A stretch of DNA of 64,000 nucleotides from Pandoraea captiosa (GTDB taxonomy: Bacteria > Pseudomonadota > Gammaproteobacteria > Burkholderiales > Burkholderiaceae), in the NCBI RefSeq assembly GCF_902459775.1, contig NZ_CABPSQ010000001.1:930001-994000 (forward strand), written 5' to 3'. Position 1 is the stretch's first letter; each line of letters begins with the position of its first letter. The position numbers and the translations under genes were made by a program. This document shows, one piece after another, positions 9,257 through 18,022 of the stretch. Below the pieces are notes generated by a model, which saw nothing but the letters and a program-made list of their open reading frames with translations, made no database searches and was not told the DNA's origin.

Positions 9257-10522
9257 TCAGGCAAGGCCCGTCGCACCGGCGATCGCGCACAACGCGACCA
9301 CGGCCAGCGGCGGGGCTTTCCAGCGCACCAGTAAGGCAAACGCTATCGCGGCCACGGCAAAGTCAGCCTGGCCGCGAACGGCGCTCGTCCAGACCGGCGA
9401 GTACAAGGCCGACGCCAGAATGCCGACCACTGCCGCGTTGACACCGGCGAGCATGGCGGCGGTCGACGTACGCGTTCGCAATGCCTGCCAATGCGGCAAC
9501 GCCGCGATGACCAACAGCAAGCCGGGAAGGAAGATGCCGACAGTGGCCAGCGTGGCACCCAGCCACGGACTTGCCTGTCGCGCAGACAGCCATCCCAGAT
9601 ACGACGCGAACGTGAAAAGGGGGCCCGGCACTGCCTGTGCTGCGCCATAGCCCGCAAGGAAGTCGGTCGACGTCACCCATCCGGTTGTCACGGTTTGCGC
9701 TTGCAACAGCGGGAGCACGACGTGCCCCCCGCCGAAAACCAGCGCCCCCGCGCGATAGAAGCCGTCGAAGATGGCCGCCTCCCGGTCATCCGTGAGATGC
9801 CGAAGTGCCGGAAGTCCGGCCAGCAGGACACAGAAGAGCACCAGCGCGATGACGCTGGCCGTGCGGGAGATCCGAAAGCGCAGAAGGGCGGTTTGCGTCG
9901 GCGTGTCAAGCAGGACGTTGGACGAAACGCCTGGCGAGTCAGCCCCGCGCAACAGCCCCCATCCTAGTGCCGCGCCGAGCACGATGACGATGAGTTGGGC
10001 GTAGACAGTGGTCGTGAACGCGAGCACGGCCACCGAGGCCAGCGCGATAGCGGCGCGACGTGTGTCGGGGCAGAGTCGGCGCGCCATGTCCCAAACAGCC
10101 TGCGCCACCACGGCGACCGCTACCAGCTTCAGGCCATGGACGATACCGTCGCCGACGGTGCCGCCAAGATGTGGCGCAACTACAGCAAACGCGAGAAGCA
10201 AAAGCACCGACGGCAACGTGAACCCGCACCATGCGGCGAGCCCGCCAAGCCAGCCGGCGCGCAGCAAGCCGATCGAAAAGCCGACCTGACTACTCGCTGG
10301 CCCCGGCAGGAACTGACACAACCCGACCAGATCGACGAAGCTCGCGTCGTCGAGCCAACGACGCTTTTCCACGAACTCGCGGCGGAAATATCCAATATGC
10401 GCGATCGGCCCCCCAAAGCTCGTCAGACCGAGGATGAGAAAGGCACGCAACACATCGAGTGCGGCGCGCGGCGCAAAGGGAGTGTCTGCGTCAGGCGGGA
10501 GATCAGTCTTCAAGGGATCCAA
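9257..10522 (-). CDS. chrA: Chromate transporter ChrA
   Basis: A 421-residue inner-membrane protein with two homologous CHR halves. The first has FLILGLTSFGGPIAHIGYF and GLCQFLPGPASSQVGFSIG. The second has GALVFGGGHVVLPLL and GYGAAQAVPGPLFTFASYLG. The paired GGP/FLPGP and GGGH/VPGP motifs define the CHR family, which exports chromate. The start is taken as TTG 10522, with AGGAA seven bases upstream; no ATG lies near. No chrB-like regulator is adjacent. The gene ends 20 bp from the convergent penicillin acylase gene. Confidence 0.92.
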   Translation of the reverse strand: MDPLKTDLPPDADTPFAPRAALDVLRAFLILGLTSFGGPIAHIGYFRREFVEKRRWLDDASFVDLVGLCQFLPGPASSQVGFSIGLLRAGWLGGLAAWCGFTLPSVLLLLAFAVVAPHLGGTVGDGIVHGLKLVAVAVVAQAVWDMARRLCPDTRRAAIALASVAVLAFTTTVYAQLIVIVLGAALGWGLLRGADSPGVSSNVLLDTPTQTALLRFRISRTASVIALVLFCVLLAGLPALRHLTDDREAAIFDGFYRAGALVFGGGHVVLPLLQAQTVTTGWVTSTDFLAGYGAAQAVPGPLFTFASYLGWLSARQASPWLGATLATVGIFLPGLLLVIAALPHWQALRTRTSTAAMLAGVNAAVVGILASALYSPVWTSAVRGQADFAVAAIAFALLVRWKAPPLAVVALCAIAGATGLA

Positions 10523-10599
10523 CGTGCGTTTTCCTGGGTAACGATGCGTCGAGCATAGCAGCGAAGCGGTGTCGCGGGCATGACGCGACGCGCCGCACC

Positions 10600-10669
10600 G
10601 TCGTCGTTGTCCTCGTCGTTCTCGTCGCCGTTCTCGTTGTCGTTCTCGTTGTCGTTGCCGTTGCCGTCA
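10600..10669. repeat. Degenerate GTCGTT/CTCGTT/GCCGTT microsatellite-like tract
   Basis: About 70 bp composed almost entirely of 6-bp units of the form (G/C)(T/C)CGTT and GTCGTC, between chrA and the large 10810 gene. It is the main content of the 287-bp gap 10523-10809. No credible gene is seen there: the minus-strand reading would be an Asn/Asp/Glu low-complexity peptide with no support as a protein. It could vary in length between strains. Confidence 0.7.
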
Positions 10670-10809
10670 ACGCTGGCACAAACACCGGTTCGTTTCAGCA
10701 ATCATGAGACTGCCAGCCGCGCTAGCGTTCGCCGTGTGGCTGCGATTGGCGACTCGACGGGCATATGCGCGACGGCCGTTCGCAGCGACTTACCCCGGAG
10801 ACACGCGTC

Positions 10810-13800
10810 ATGACCCGAATGCATCAGTCGATCCCGCACCACGCCCATCGCCCCGCGTCGCATGTTCACGACGCACCGCATCGCCGCCAGCGCCACGCGT
10901 TCGCCGACGACTGGCGCGCGGGCCGGTCATCCCATCGACACAGCGCGCACAGTGGCGCTCGCCCACGAACCCGCCGCGTTGTGGACACTCGCGGTGGGGT
11001 GTCGGGTGCAGCGTCAGAGACAGCGTCGAGTACGGCGCCGCACGAGGTATCGGTCCGCTCGCGCGTACCAGGCGCATCGAACCGGGCGGGCGCCGTATTC
11101 GCCCTGACCTTGATGAGCGTGGCCGGACTAGCGTCTGCCGCGATGATACCGGCCATGCCTGTCGCCGCTCTCGCCCCTCGCGTGTTTGTGCCACGCACGC
11201 CGAGCCGCAGGCAAATCGCGCCCGGGCTCCTTCCGCAATCGAGCCTCAGTCAGGGCGTGTTCGGGTTGCTGAGCATGGGACCGGCAAGCCGCGACGCACA
11301 TGACGTGTCTCCCGCGTGCCTGCCGCCCGCCGAGCACCGTCCGCTCGGTGTCACGCCGCTGCCGCGCGACAGCGCCGCTGCATTGCGCACGGGACGCGCG
11401 ACGTACCGCCAAGACCTCCAACGGGCATTGGTGATGCTGATCCGTGAATCGGTAGCGGCATCGGACCGTGAGACACGCGAGGCGTTCGCTCGGGCAGACC
11501 TGCTGATTCCATTTCGAACCTCGTTGATTGTGGAACACGGTGTGGACCATGCCGCTCATCCGGGTTCGCCCGCGCAGCGCGTAATGTACGACGCGACCCA
11601 TGCGATCTTGCTGGCCCTTCGCGATCCGGACGGCGACTGGCGCCAATATGCGTTATCGCTGTCTGACCAGGCCCCGCAACTCGTCTCTCCCGTATTGAAC
11701 TGCGTGCCCCGTCACACGTTTTGGCCTCGCTGCTACGCGCGCACGCACGGCCCGACCTTCTGGGGCGACACCTGGCCGACGATCGAATCACGCATTGCCG
11801 AGGACGACGAATTGCGGTTCTGGGACCGGCGGGCAGGGGCGTCGATTTCGCCGGGCTGGCCTTCGCCCGACTCGACGGTGCTCGATTCGCCCGATCTCGA
11901 GGAAGTCGTCGAACTGCTGCTGGACACGGTGCAACGGCATTTGCCTCGCGATCGGCGTCGCGCTTCGGACGATGCGATGCCGGTTCGCGCACGCCGTCAT
12001 GTGGTGTTTAGCGAGGATTCGGTGCTCGATCCCACGCGCAGACTGGCCGCGCGTATGGCGATGTCCGGTTTCGGATGCCTCGCGGCAGTCGTTCGTCCCG
12101 ATACGCTTCGGCACGAGGTGCTCGCCTTGCTTTCGCACTTGTGGCCGCAAGACGCGCGTCACAATTCACACAACGCCCCCGCGGTCTCGGTGGAACGCCC
12201 CGGCCGTGCCACATACGAACACGAGTCGTTCGACGGCGCACTCGGGCGTGGCGTGCAGTGGTCGTTGCCCCCGAATACCTACGTCGAATACCGACCGGAT
12301 CTGACCCGTAACGGGGTTCAGGTTTTCGAAATCGACGGCGTGCTTTACGGTACGACCGTCGCGCGCACACGCAAGCACGCGTCCAATCTGCGAGCGCTGG
12401 ACGAACTGCGTGCAGAAGGGGGGGCGGATTCCCTATGTCGCATCTCGCGTGGCCTTGGGGCCGACGTCGACGGCATGTGTCTCGAATGCCATGTGGAGCG
12501 CCCGGGGCAGGTAAGCGTGACCGAACAGGGCGCGACGGTGTCGCAGCATCAGGCCATCGAGGCCTCGCCGGTGCTGCGGTTGCGACTCGCAGTCTATGCG
12601 CAGCCGTTTGCGGCGGCAGACGGTCGCCAGCGTTTCTTTGCTTTCGGGCGGCTCGGTGAGTTCGATGAGGACGGCGTGCCGCACGTCGGCGCGGATTCGC
12701 CGGTGGTGGACGCGTCGGTCTACGCGCCGACGGTGGACGGGGAACTGACGTTCTTCGAGCAGGCCACGACGGATGGCCCGGTCGGTGGCCGTCGGGTGCA
12801 TCTCACGCTGGGCGACATGCGGTTCGCGGCCCCCTTCGGCACCTATCGGGACCGCCATGGCGTTTTGCGCGGCGTGATTCAGGTCACGCACGACATCCAT
12901 TATCGGTTCGCTCTGCCGCAGCACCCGGGAGGCAGCGCGTCGCAGCACGTGCGACTGCATCGTCGCGACGCACAACATCGGGATATTCGCGAATACCGGG
13001 TCGCCCAGCAACATCGCGCCGCCGCAGAAAACGCTATCGTGCTGCCCGCGATCTCTTACGGTGAGACGCGCACCCTGTTGCAGTTGTACCTGCGCATGTG
13101 GGAGCGCGCGCCGTCACCCGCGGACGTGTGGCGGGGATTGGAAGACGTGCCGTTGTCGGTCGTCGATGCGCGGCGCGCACTCGATCGGATCACACGCGCC
13201 ATCGAGCATCGGATCGCCGTCGCAAGAGGCGGCATGGACGAAGTGGATGGCGCCGGCGCGAGTGCCACGCCCGAGGTCGATCCGGCGTTGCTGCCAACGT
13301 TCGATCGATTATGGGCCCATTGGCAGCAATATCCGGCGCAGTCCGATGCCTTCGTGAATGCGATCGCGCGGGACTTCGTGTCGCGTCCGTCGCCGTTGGC
13401 CGTGTGGTCTCAACTGCCGTTTACGGGCGACGTTCAGACGACGCGCGACGTGCTGGCGCACTTCGAAGAAGTCTTTCCGGGAATGTCGGGCCTCCAGGCG
13501 CTGGTCACGGGCAACGCCCGCGCGGCGCGTGCGGTTCAGGACCGGTTGCGGGGCTTATCCGGCAACGCAAACATTGCGCTTGCCGAGGTCACGCTCGCAG
13601 ACGGATCGCGCACCTTGTACTACTGCCTGTCCGGGCTTCAGCGCTCGCGACTCCCGACGCTGAGTCCCACCTCGCCGGGTGTGCGCTTCGTCGACGCGGG
13701 GGCAGCTTATGCGCAACGCGAGATGAGCGTCATCCACCAGCGAAACAGTGCTGCAAAAGCGGCAAAGGCCGCGAAGGCTGCGAAGGCTGCGAAGGTGACG

Positions 13801-14244
13801 GCGTCGACGAAGTTAACGAAAGGAAGCCAGTCGGGCGATGCGACCGAGCCGCCGGCGTTGCGCTATGTCGTGGCGGACGCCAATCTGCCGACCTACAACG
13901 CAAGGGCCGGCGAAGCCAAATCGCGCGCGCTGGACACCGAACGGTTGATTCTCGCGCAGATCTATGCGGATCATCCGGCGGGTGAAGGTGTCGTGCGGTC
14001 TATCGTGATGTGCTCGCGCATGCCGTTTTGCGACTCGTGCGCGGTGAATCTGGCGATGGCCCCGTATCACTATCCCGATGCCGAATTGCGCTTCTACTAC
14101 GTCGCGCCATCGCCTCGCGACAAGACGCCGGTCACGGCGGTGCCCGACGTGGTTGACGTCATCCCCACGGGCCAGCCCGCGCCGGGAACTCGCTCGCCAG
14201 CGGGCGTCGCGCACGAGCCCCCACACGTACATTCGACGCTCTGA
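10810..14244 (+). CDS. Large unrecognised protein with a putative derived deaminase-fold C-terminal domain
   Basis: 1144 residues from ATG 10810 (GGAG nine bases upstream; an ATG at 10765 in frame has no good site). Residues 1-90 are basic and His/Arg-rich, and a hydrophobic segment at about 93-122 could be a membrane or secretion signal. The middle 700 residues match no family I recognise. An Ala-Lys linker of five AK(A/V) repeats (982-996) lies within the C-terminal region. From about 918 the order is ANIALAEVTLADGSRTLYYCLSG, then DTERLILAQIY (D1042, E1044), then MCSRMPFCDSCAVNLA (C1068, C1074, C1077). This resembles the beta-beta-helix plus Cys-pair pattern of bacterial toxin deaminases, but the usual His is Asp and PCxxC is PFCDSC. 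Function and immunity partner are unknown. Confidence 0.6.
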   Translation: MTRMHQSIPHHAHRPASHVHDAPHRRQRHAFADDWRAGRSSHRHSAHSGARPRTRRVVDTRGGVSGAASETASSTAPHEVSVRSRVPGASNRAGAVFALTLMSVAGLASAAMIPAMPVAALAPRVFVPRTPSRRQIAPGLLPQSSLSQGVFGLLSMGPASRDAHDVSPACLPPAEHRPLGVTPLPRDSAAALRTGRATYRQDLQRALVMLIRESVAASDRETREAFARADLLIPFRTSLIVEHGVDHAAHPGSPAQRVMYDATHAILLALRDPDGDWRQYALSLSDQAPQLVSPVLNCVPRHTFWPRCYARTHGPTFWGDTWPTIESRIAEDDELRFWDRRAGASISPGWPSPDSTVLDSPDLEEVVELLLDTVQRHLPRDRRRASDDAMPVRARRHVVFSEDSVLDPTRRLAARMAMSGFGCLAAVVRPDTLRHEVLALLSHLWPQDARHNSHNAPAVSVERPGRATYEHESFDGALGRGVQWSLPPNTYVEYRPDLTRNGVQVFEIDGVLYGTTVARTRKHASNLRALDELRAEGGADSLCRISRGLGADVDGMCLECHVERPGQVSVTEQGATVSQHQAIEASPVLRLRLAVYAQPFAAADGRQRFFAFGRLGEFDEDGVPHVGADSPVVDASVYAPTVDGELTFFEQATTDGPVGGRRVHLTLGDMRFAAPFGTYRDRHGVLRGVIQVTHDIHYRFALPQHPGGSASQHVRLHRRDAQHRDIREYRVAQQHRAAAENAIVLPAISYGETRTLLQLYLRMWERAPSPADVWRGLEDVPLSVVDARRALDRITRAIEHRIAVARGGMDEVDGAGASATPEVDPALLPTFDRLWAHWQQYPAQSDAFVNAIARDFVSRPSPLAVWSQLPFTGDVQTTRDVLAHFEEVFPGMSGLQALVTGNARAARAVQDRLRGLSGNANIALAEVTLADGSRTLYYCLSGLQRSRLPTLSPTSPGVRFVDAGAAYAQREMSVIHQRNSAAKAAKAAKAAKAAKVTASTKLTKGSQSGDATEPPALRYVVADANLPTYNARAGEAKSRALDTERLILAQIYADHPAGEGVVRSIVMCSRMPFCDSCAVNLAMAPYHYPDAELRFYYVAPSPRDKTPVTAVPDVVDVIPTGQPAPGTRSPAGVAHEPPHVHSTL
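13753..13797 (+). repeat. Five 9-bp tandem repeats encoding (Ala-Lys-Ala) units
   Basis: Five in-frame 9-bp units, consensus GCGAAGGCT, two of them identical, encode the Lys-Ala-rich linker at residues 982-996 of the large 10810 protein. Slippage here would change linker length without a frameshift. Confidence 0.75.
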
Positions 14245-14320
14245 CCAGGACGATGCCGCGGTTTTCCCCTATATTGACCGCTCTCGAGGTCACGCCATGG
14301 GCATGACCTCATGAGGCGGA

Positions 14321-14352
14321 GGCCGGGCCGACGCCATCGCAGCGGCCCGGCC
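14321..14352. terminator. Strong GC hairpin downstream of the large 10810 gene
   Basis: GGCCGGGCCG (14321-14330) pairs perfectly with CGGCCCGGCC (14343-14352) around a 12-base loop. A second 7-bp hairpin, GAGGTCA/TGACCTC (14286-14310), precedes it. There is no U-tract, so it could be an attenuator or an mRNA-stabilising element as well as a terminator. Confidence 0.4.
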
Positions 14353-14441
14353 GCTGTGTTGCTTCATCGCGTGCTTCACCACGCGCTTCAAAATGACATT
14401 CACAACGACGTTCGCAACGTCAACAGAGGACCAACGAACCC

Positions 14442-16187
14442 ATGACGGCGTCAGACGCTTCCTCGCGCGAACCTGCGGTCGGCCTTGGCAGTGCCGCGCG
14501 CGATCTCTATCGGGCCCTATGGCGTCACGCGCAAGGTGCGCGAAGTCACTTGCTCGGTGCGGCCGCGTTGTTGTCGGCGGCCCAGTTGTTGCGCTTGACG
14601 ATGCCCTGGCTGGCGGCACAGGCGATCAACGCGCTCCAGCAAGGGAATATGGCTGTCGCGGGGCGTTGGATCGCGTATCTGGTGGGCATCTATCTGCTCT
14701 CCTGGTTGATTCACGGTCCCGGGCGGATCCTGGAGCGCAATGTCGGTGTGCGCGTGCGCGTACGTCTGGCCGATCAGTTGTATGCCCGCATCGCGGCCGC
14801 GCCACTGGCATGGCGCGACGGGCGGCATTCGGGCGAATTGCAGCATCGCATCGTCCAGTCGAGCCGTGCCCTGTCCGACTTCGCGCAGAATCAGTTCGGC
14901 TATCTGCAAAGCGTTTTCAATTTCGTCGGCCCGCTCGTCGCGCTGGCCTTGCTGTCTCGCACGAGTGGCGCGATTGCGGTGACGGGGTACGTCGTCATCG
15001 CCGTCATCATCCTGCGCTTCGACCGCGTGCTGATGCAACTGGCCCGAGCGGAGAACGACGCCGAGCGCCGCTATGCAGCGGCATTGCTCGACTTCGTCGG
15101 CAATGCCGGTACGGTCATCGGTTTGCGCTTGCAGGCGGCCTCGCGCAAGCTGCTGGGGCATCGCATGGACGCCGTGATGGCGCCATTGCGGCGCGCCGTC
15201 ACGGTCAATGAAGGGAAGTGGTTCGCCGTCGACATTCTGGGCATGGGGCTGACGTGGATTCTGGTCGTGGTCTACGTATTGCAGTCACGCGAGCCGGGTC
15301 AGGCGGTCATGCTCGGCACCGTCTTCATGATTTACCAATACGCGCAACAGGCGGCCACGGTCGTGGGTGCGATGGCGTCGAACTTCCAGAGCTTCGCGCG
15401 CATGCATACCGATTACGGCAGCGCCGAGCCGATCTGGGCCGCCCCCGGCGAGCCAGACGCTGCCGTGCCCGCTGTGGTTCCGAATGCCCCCTGGGAAACA
15501 CTGACCCTGCACAACGTTTCGTGGCGCTACGCGGCAGATGCGCGTGGCGGCCTTCACGGCATCGATCTGGTGTTGCGGCGCGGCTCGCGTGTGGCACTCA
15601 TCGGCCCGAGCGGCGGCGGCAAGAGCACGTTGCTGCGAACGCTGGCGGGGCTTTATCTCCCGCAGCAAGGCACATTGCGTCGTGACGACGCGCAGATCGC
15701 ATGGTCCGAGTTGCGCACGCTGGCCACCTTGATTCCGCAGGAGGCGGATGTATTCGAGGCGAGCGTCGAAGAGAATCTGACGTTCGGTGAACCGGCCGAC
15801 GCCCAGGCGTTACGCGCAGCGGTGCATGCGGGCGTGTTCGACGACGTGCTGCAAACGATGCCCGATGGCCTGGCGAGTCTGCTCAATGAAAGGGGTAGCA
15901 ACCTGTCGGGCGGTCAGCGTCAGCGGCTCGCCCTGTCGCGCGGTGCGCTGGCTGCGCAGGGCAGTTCGTTGCTGCTGCTGGACGAACCCACGAGTGCGCT
16001 CGATCCGTTGGCGGAGGGGCGCGTGTTCGATCGGATGTACGACGCATTTCCCACGGCGTGTATCGTCGCCTCCGTCCATCGACCGAGCCTGCTCGTACGC
16101 TTCGATACCGTCGTCGTGATGGAGAGCGGTCGAATCGTCGATGCCGGACCGCGTGACGAAGTGCTGGCCAGACGCCAGGGCAGTTGA
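14442..16187 (+). CDS. ABC exporter, fused permease and ATPase
   Basis: A 581-residue half-transporter of the MsbA/MDR type with an N-terminal six-helix exporter domain (about 30-320) and an ATPase domain. Walker A is GPSGGGKST (388-396), the signature LSGGQRQ starts at 488, Walker B is LLLLDEPTS with D514, and the switch His is in VASVHRP. No C39 peptidase domain is present. It starts 197 bp after the large deaminase-like gene on the same strand, with a hairpin between, and could export that protein's product or an unrelated compound. An A/G-rich AGAGGA lies about 11 bases before the start. Confidence 0.88.
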   Translation: MTASDASSREPAVGLGSAARDLYRALWRHAQGARSHLLGAAALLSAAQLLRLTMPWLAAQAINALQQGNMAVAGRWIAYLVGIYLLSWLIHGPGRILERNVGVRVRVRLADQLYARIAAAPLAWRDGRHSGELQHRIVQSSRALSDFAQNQFGYLQSVFNFVGPLVALALLSRTSGAIAVTGYVVIAVIILRFDRVLMQLARAENDAERRYAAALLDFVGNAGTVIGLRLQAASRKLLGHRMDAVMAPLRRAVTVNEGKWFAVDILGMGLTWILVVVYVLQSREPGQAVMLGTVFMIYQYAQQAATVVGAMASNFQSFARMHTDYGSAEPIWAAPGEPDAAVPAVVPNAPWETLTLHNVSWRYAADARGGLHGIDLVLRRGSRVALIGPSGGGKSTLLRTLAGLYLPQQGTLRRDDAQIAWSELRTLATLIPQEADVFEASVEENLTFGEPADAQALRAAVHAGVFDDVLQTMPDGLASLLNERGSNLSGGQRQRLALSRGALAAQGSSLLLLDEPTSALDPLAEGRVFDRMYDAFPTACIVASVHRPSLLVRFDTVVVMESGRIVDAGPRDEVLARRQGS

Positions 16188-16520
16188 GTGCTGCGCTTTT
16201 TTGTTGCGCTGACGAGAGCGGCTGACTTGAGATACGCTGACGTGTGCGTCTTCGCAATTTGCTTAATTCATAGCGTTAACACTATAAATCAGCGATTCAC
16301 TTGTTATGAGCGAACGATGGAAAACCACAAAAACTCATAAAAAATAAGAGTTAATTCGAAATGTTCGGGTTTTCCCTTTGTTCGTCGCCCATTAATTTGT
16401 AGTGTGTACGCTTTTTTGTTTGTGCTATACATGCACATAAGCAAGCCGCATGCACCTGCGTATCACGCGAGCGCCGCTTGCGTCACCGTTATCCAGTCGC
16501 TCACGCCACGGGAAGTCGCC
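16188..16520. promoter_or_regulatory. AT-rich promoter island upstream of the nicotinate-locus MFS gene
   Basis: A 333-bp gap with no gene, markedly more AT-rich than its surroundings. It contains a sigma-70-like pair TTGCTT (16259-16264), 18-bp spacer, TATAAA (16283-16288), then A/T runs, the shared 13-bp nic motif at 16400-16412 and a GTGC-N7-GCAC dyad near 16422-16436. The long upstream stretch leaves room for more than one promoter. Confidence 0.45.
16400..16412 (+). promoter_or_regulatory. Shared nic-locus operator motif, copy 1 (MFS promoter)
   Basis: TAGTGTGTACGCT, one of three copies of TARTGYRTACGCT in the window; the other two face the divergent nicC/nicE promoters at 22338-22350 and 22483-22495. 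The distribution matches a common repressor for the locus, most likely the MarR protein at 28468-28911. The assignment to that protein is inference. Confidence 0.55.
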
Positions 16521-17837
16521 ATGTCCTACACCGCCACACCCAACTCGGTCGCGCAGCCTGCCTTGCACGGTAGCAATGTCGATGCGCTTTACCGAAAAGT
16601 CACCATCCGTCTGATCACATTTCTTTGTCTGTGTTATTTCGCTGCCTATCTGGACCGGATCAACGTCGGTCTGGCCAAGCTGCAAATGCTCAATGCGCTC
16701 CAGTTCAGCGATACCGTGTATGGCCTCGGCGCCGGACTTTTCTTTGCCGGTTACATCCTGTTCGAGGTGCCGAGCAATCTGATTCTTCAGCGAGTGGGCG
16801 CGAAGCTGTGGATCGCCCGCATCATGGTCACGTGGGGGCTGCTGTCAGGCGCCACGGCGTTCGTGACGACGCCCACGCAGTTCTATGTCCTTCGATTCCT
16901 GCTCGGCGTGGCCGAAGCCGGTTTCCTGCCAGGCGTGCTGCTCTATCTGACCCATTGGTATCCGGACGAGCGCCGCGCGCGCATCATCGCGCTGTTCATG
17001 GTCGGTCTTCCGCTCTCCAGCATGGTGGGCAGCCCGATTTCGGGCTGGATCATGTCGATGTTCGATGGCGCGCATGGCTTTGGCGGCTGGCAATGGCTGT
17101 TCGTGCTCGAAGCGCTGCCGTCGGTGTTGCTCGGGGTGGCGATCTTCATGTACTTGCCCAACGGCATTGCCTCGGCCCGTTGGTTGAGTGCGGAGGAAAA
17201 GGCCATTCTGAGCGCCAACCTCGACAAGGACGCCAGCGCGCACAAGCGGCACAACCTCAGTGCGGCATTCACCGATCTGAAGGTGTGGGCGCTCGGCCTG
17301 ATCGACCTCTGCGTGTTGCTCGGCCTGTACGGCGTGAGCTTCTGGCTGCCCACGATCCTGAAGGACACGGGGGTGCGCGATCCGTACACCATCGGCTGGC
17401 TGATGGCCATTCCGAACGCGATCGCGGTCGTCGGTGTGCTCGTGTGGGGCGCCAGCTCGGACAAGCGTCGCGAGCGTCGCTGGCACATCGTGTTGCCGTT
17501 CATGCTCTCGGCCGTTGCGATGTTTGTTTTCGCGACGGGGCAGCACGGCACCGTCATGACCGTCGTGCTGTTCTCGCTCATCAATCTGGGTGCCGCAGCG
17601 GCCATGCCGGTGGTCTGGGCCTTGCCCTCCACGTTTCTCAAGGGGTCCGCCGCTGCCGCAGGTATCGCGTTTGCATGCTCGCTGGCCAACCTCGGCGGCT
17701 TTGGCAGCACGTATTTCATCGGGTGGCTGCGCGATACGTTTCACACGCAGTCCGCTGGCATCTACGGTTTCGGGGTATGCATGCTGATCGGCTGCGCGCT
17801 TGCGCTTGCGTATCCGAAGCAGTTGGTGAACCGCTAG
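16521..17837 (+). CDS. MFS transporter, anion:cation symporter type, probable nicotinate importer
   Basis: A 438-residue, 12-helix major facilitator of the ACS/phthalate permease group. Typical motifs are FLCLCYFAAYLDRINVGLA in helix 1, LRFLLGVAEAGFLPGVLLYL in helix 4 and WYPDERRARI in the central loop. ATG 16521 with GGGAAG upstream gives the normal N-terminus; longer in-frame starts do not. It heads the nicotinate locus and shares the nic motif, so uptake of nicotinate or a pathway intermediate is likely, comparable to NicT. The assignment rests on context, since ACS carriers have many aromatic-acid substrates. A clear terminator follows. Confidence 0.88.
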   Translation: MSYTATPNSVAQPALHGSNVDALYRKVTIRLITFLCLCYFAAYLDRINVGLAKLQMLNALQFSDTVYGLGAGLFFAGYILFEVPSNLILQRVGAKLWIARIMVTWGLLSGATAFVTTPTQFYVLRFLLGVAEAGFLPGVLLYLTHWYPDERRARIIALFMVGLPLSSMVGSPISGWIMSMFDGAHGFGGWQWLFVLEALPSVLLGVAIFMYLPNGIASARWLSAEEKAILSANLDKDASAHKRHNLSAAFTDLKVWALGLIDLCVLLGLYGVSFWLPTILKDTGVRDPYTIGWLMAIPNAIAVVGVLVWGASSDKRRERRWHIVLPFMLSAVAMFVFATGQHGTVMTVVLFSLINLGAAAAMPVVWALPSTFLKGSAAAAGIAFACSLANLGGFGSTYFIGWLRDTFHTQSAGIYGFGVCMLIGCALALAYPKQLVNR

Positions 17838-17885
17838 TCGTCGCGCCGGGCGACCGGCGCATGACGGCAGTGTGCGCAATGGAAG

Positions 17886-17912
17886 GGCCGACAGAGGATG
17901 TCGGCCTTTTTT
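17886..17912 (+). terminator. Rho-independent terminator after the MFS gene
   Basis: An 8-bp stem GGCCGACA/TGTCGGCC with a GAGGA loop is followed by six T. It lies between the plus-strand MFS gene and the convergent minus-strand cytochrome gene. Confidence 0.85.
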
Positions 17913-18022
17913 CATTGGCAGCGCAACGGAGATGGGACGCTGGGGAAGCGGGGAAGTTGGAGGGAGCGGACGGACTGGGCGCGTCAACGCCCGGCCTGCC
18001 TGATTAGTGTCAATGATGAGGG

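Noticed and set aside
10501-10701. Small minus-strand frames giving Asn/Asp/Glu-rich peptides over the hexamer tract
   Set aside because: They arise from the repeat itself. No ribosome site or conserved feature supports translation.
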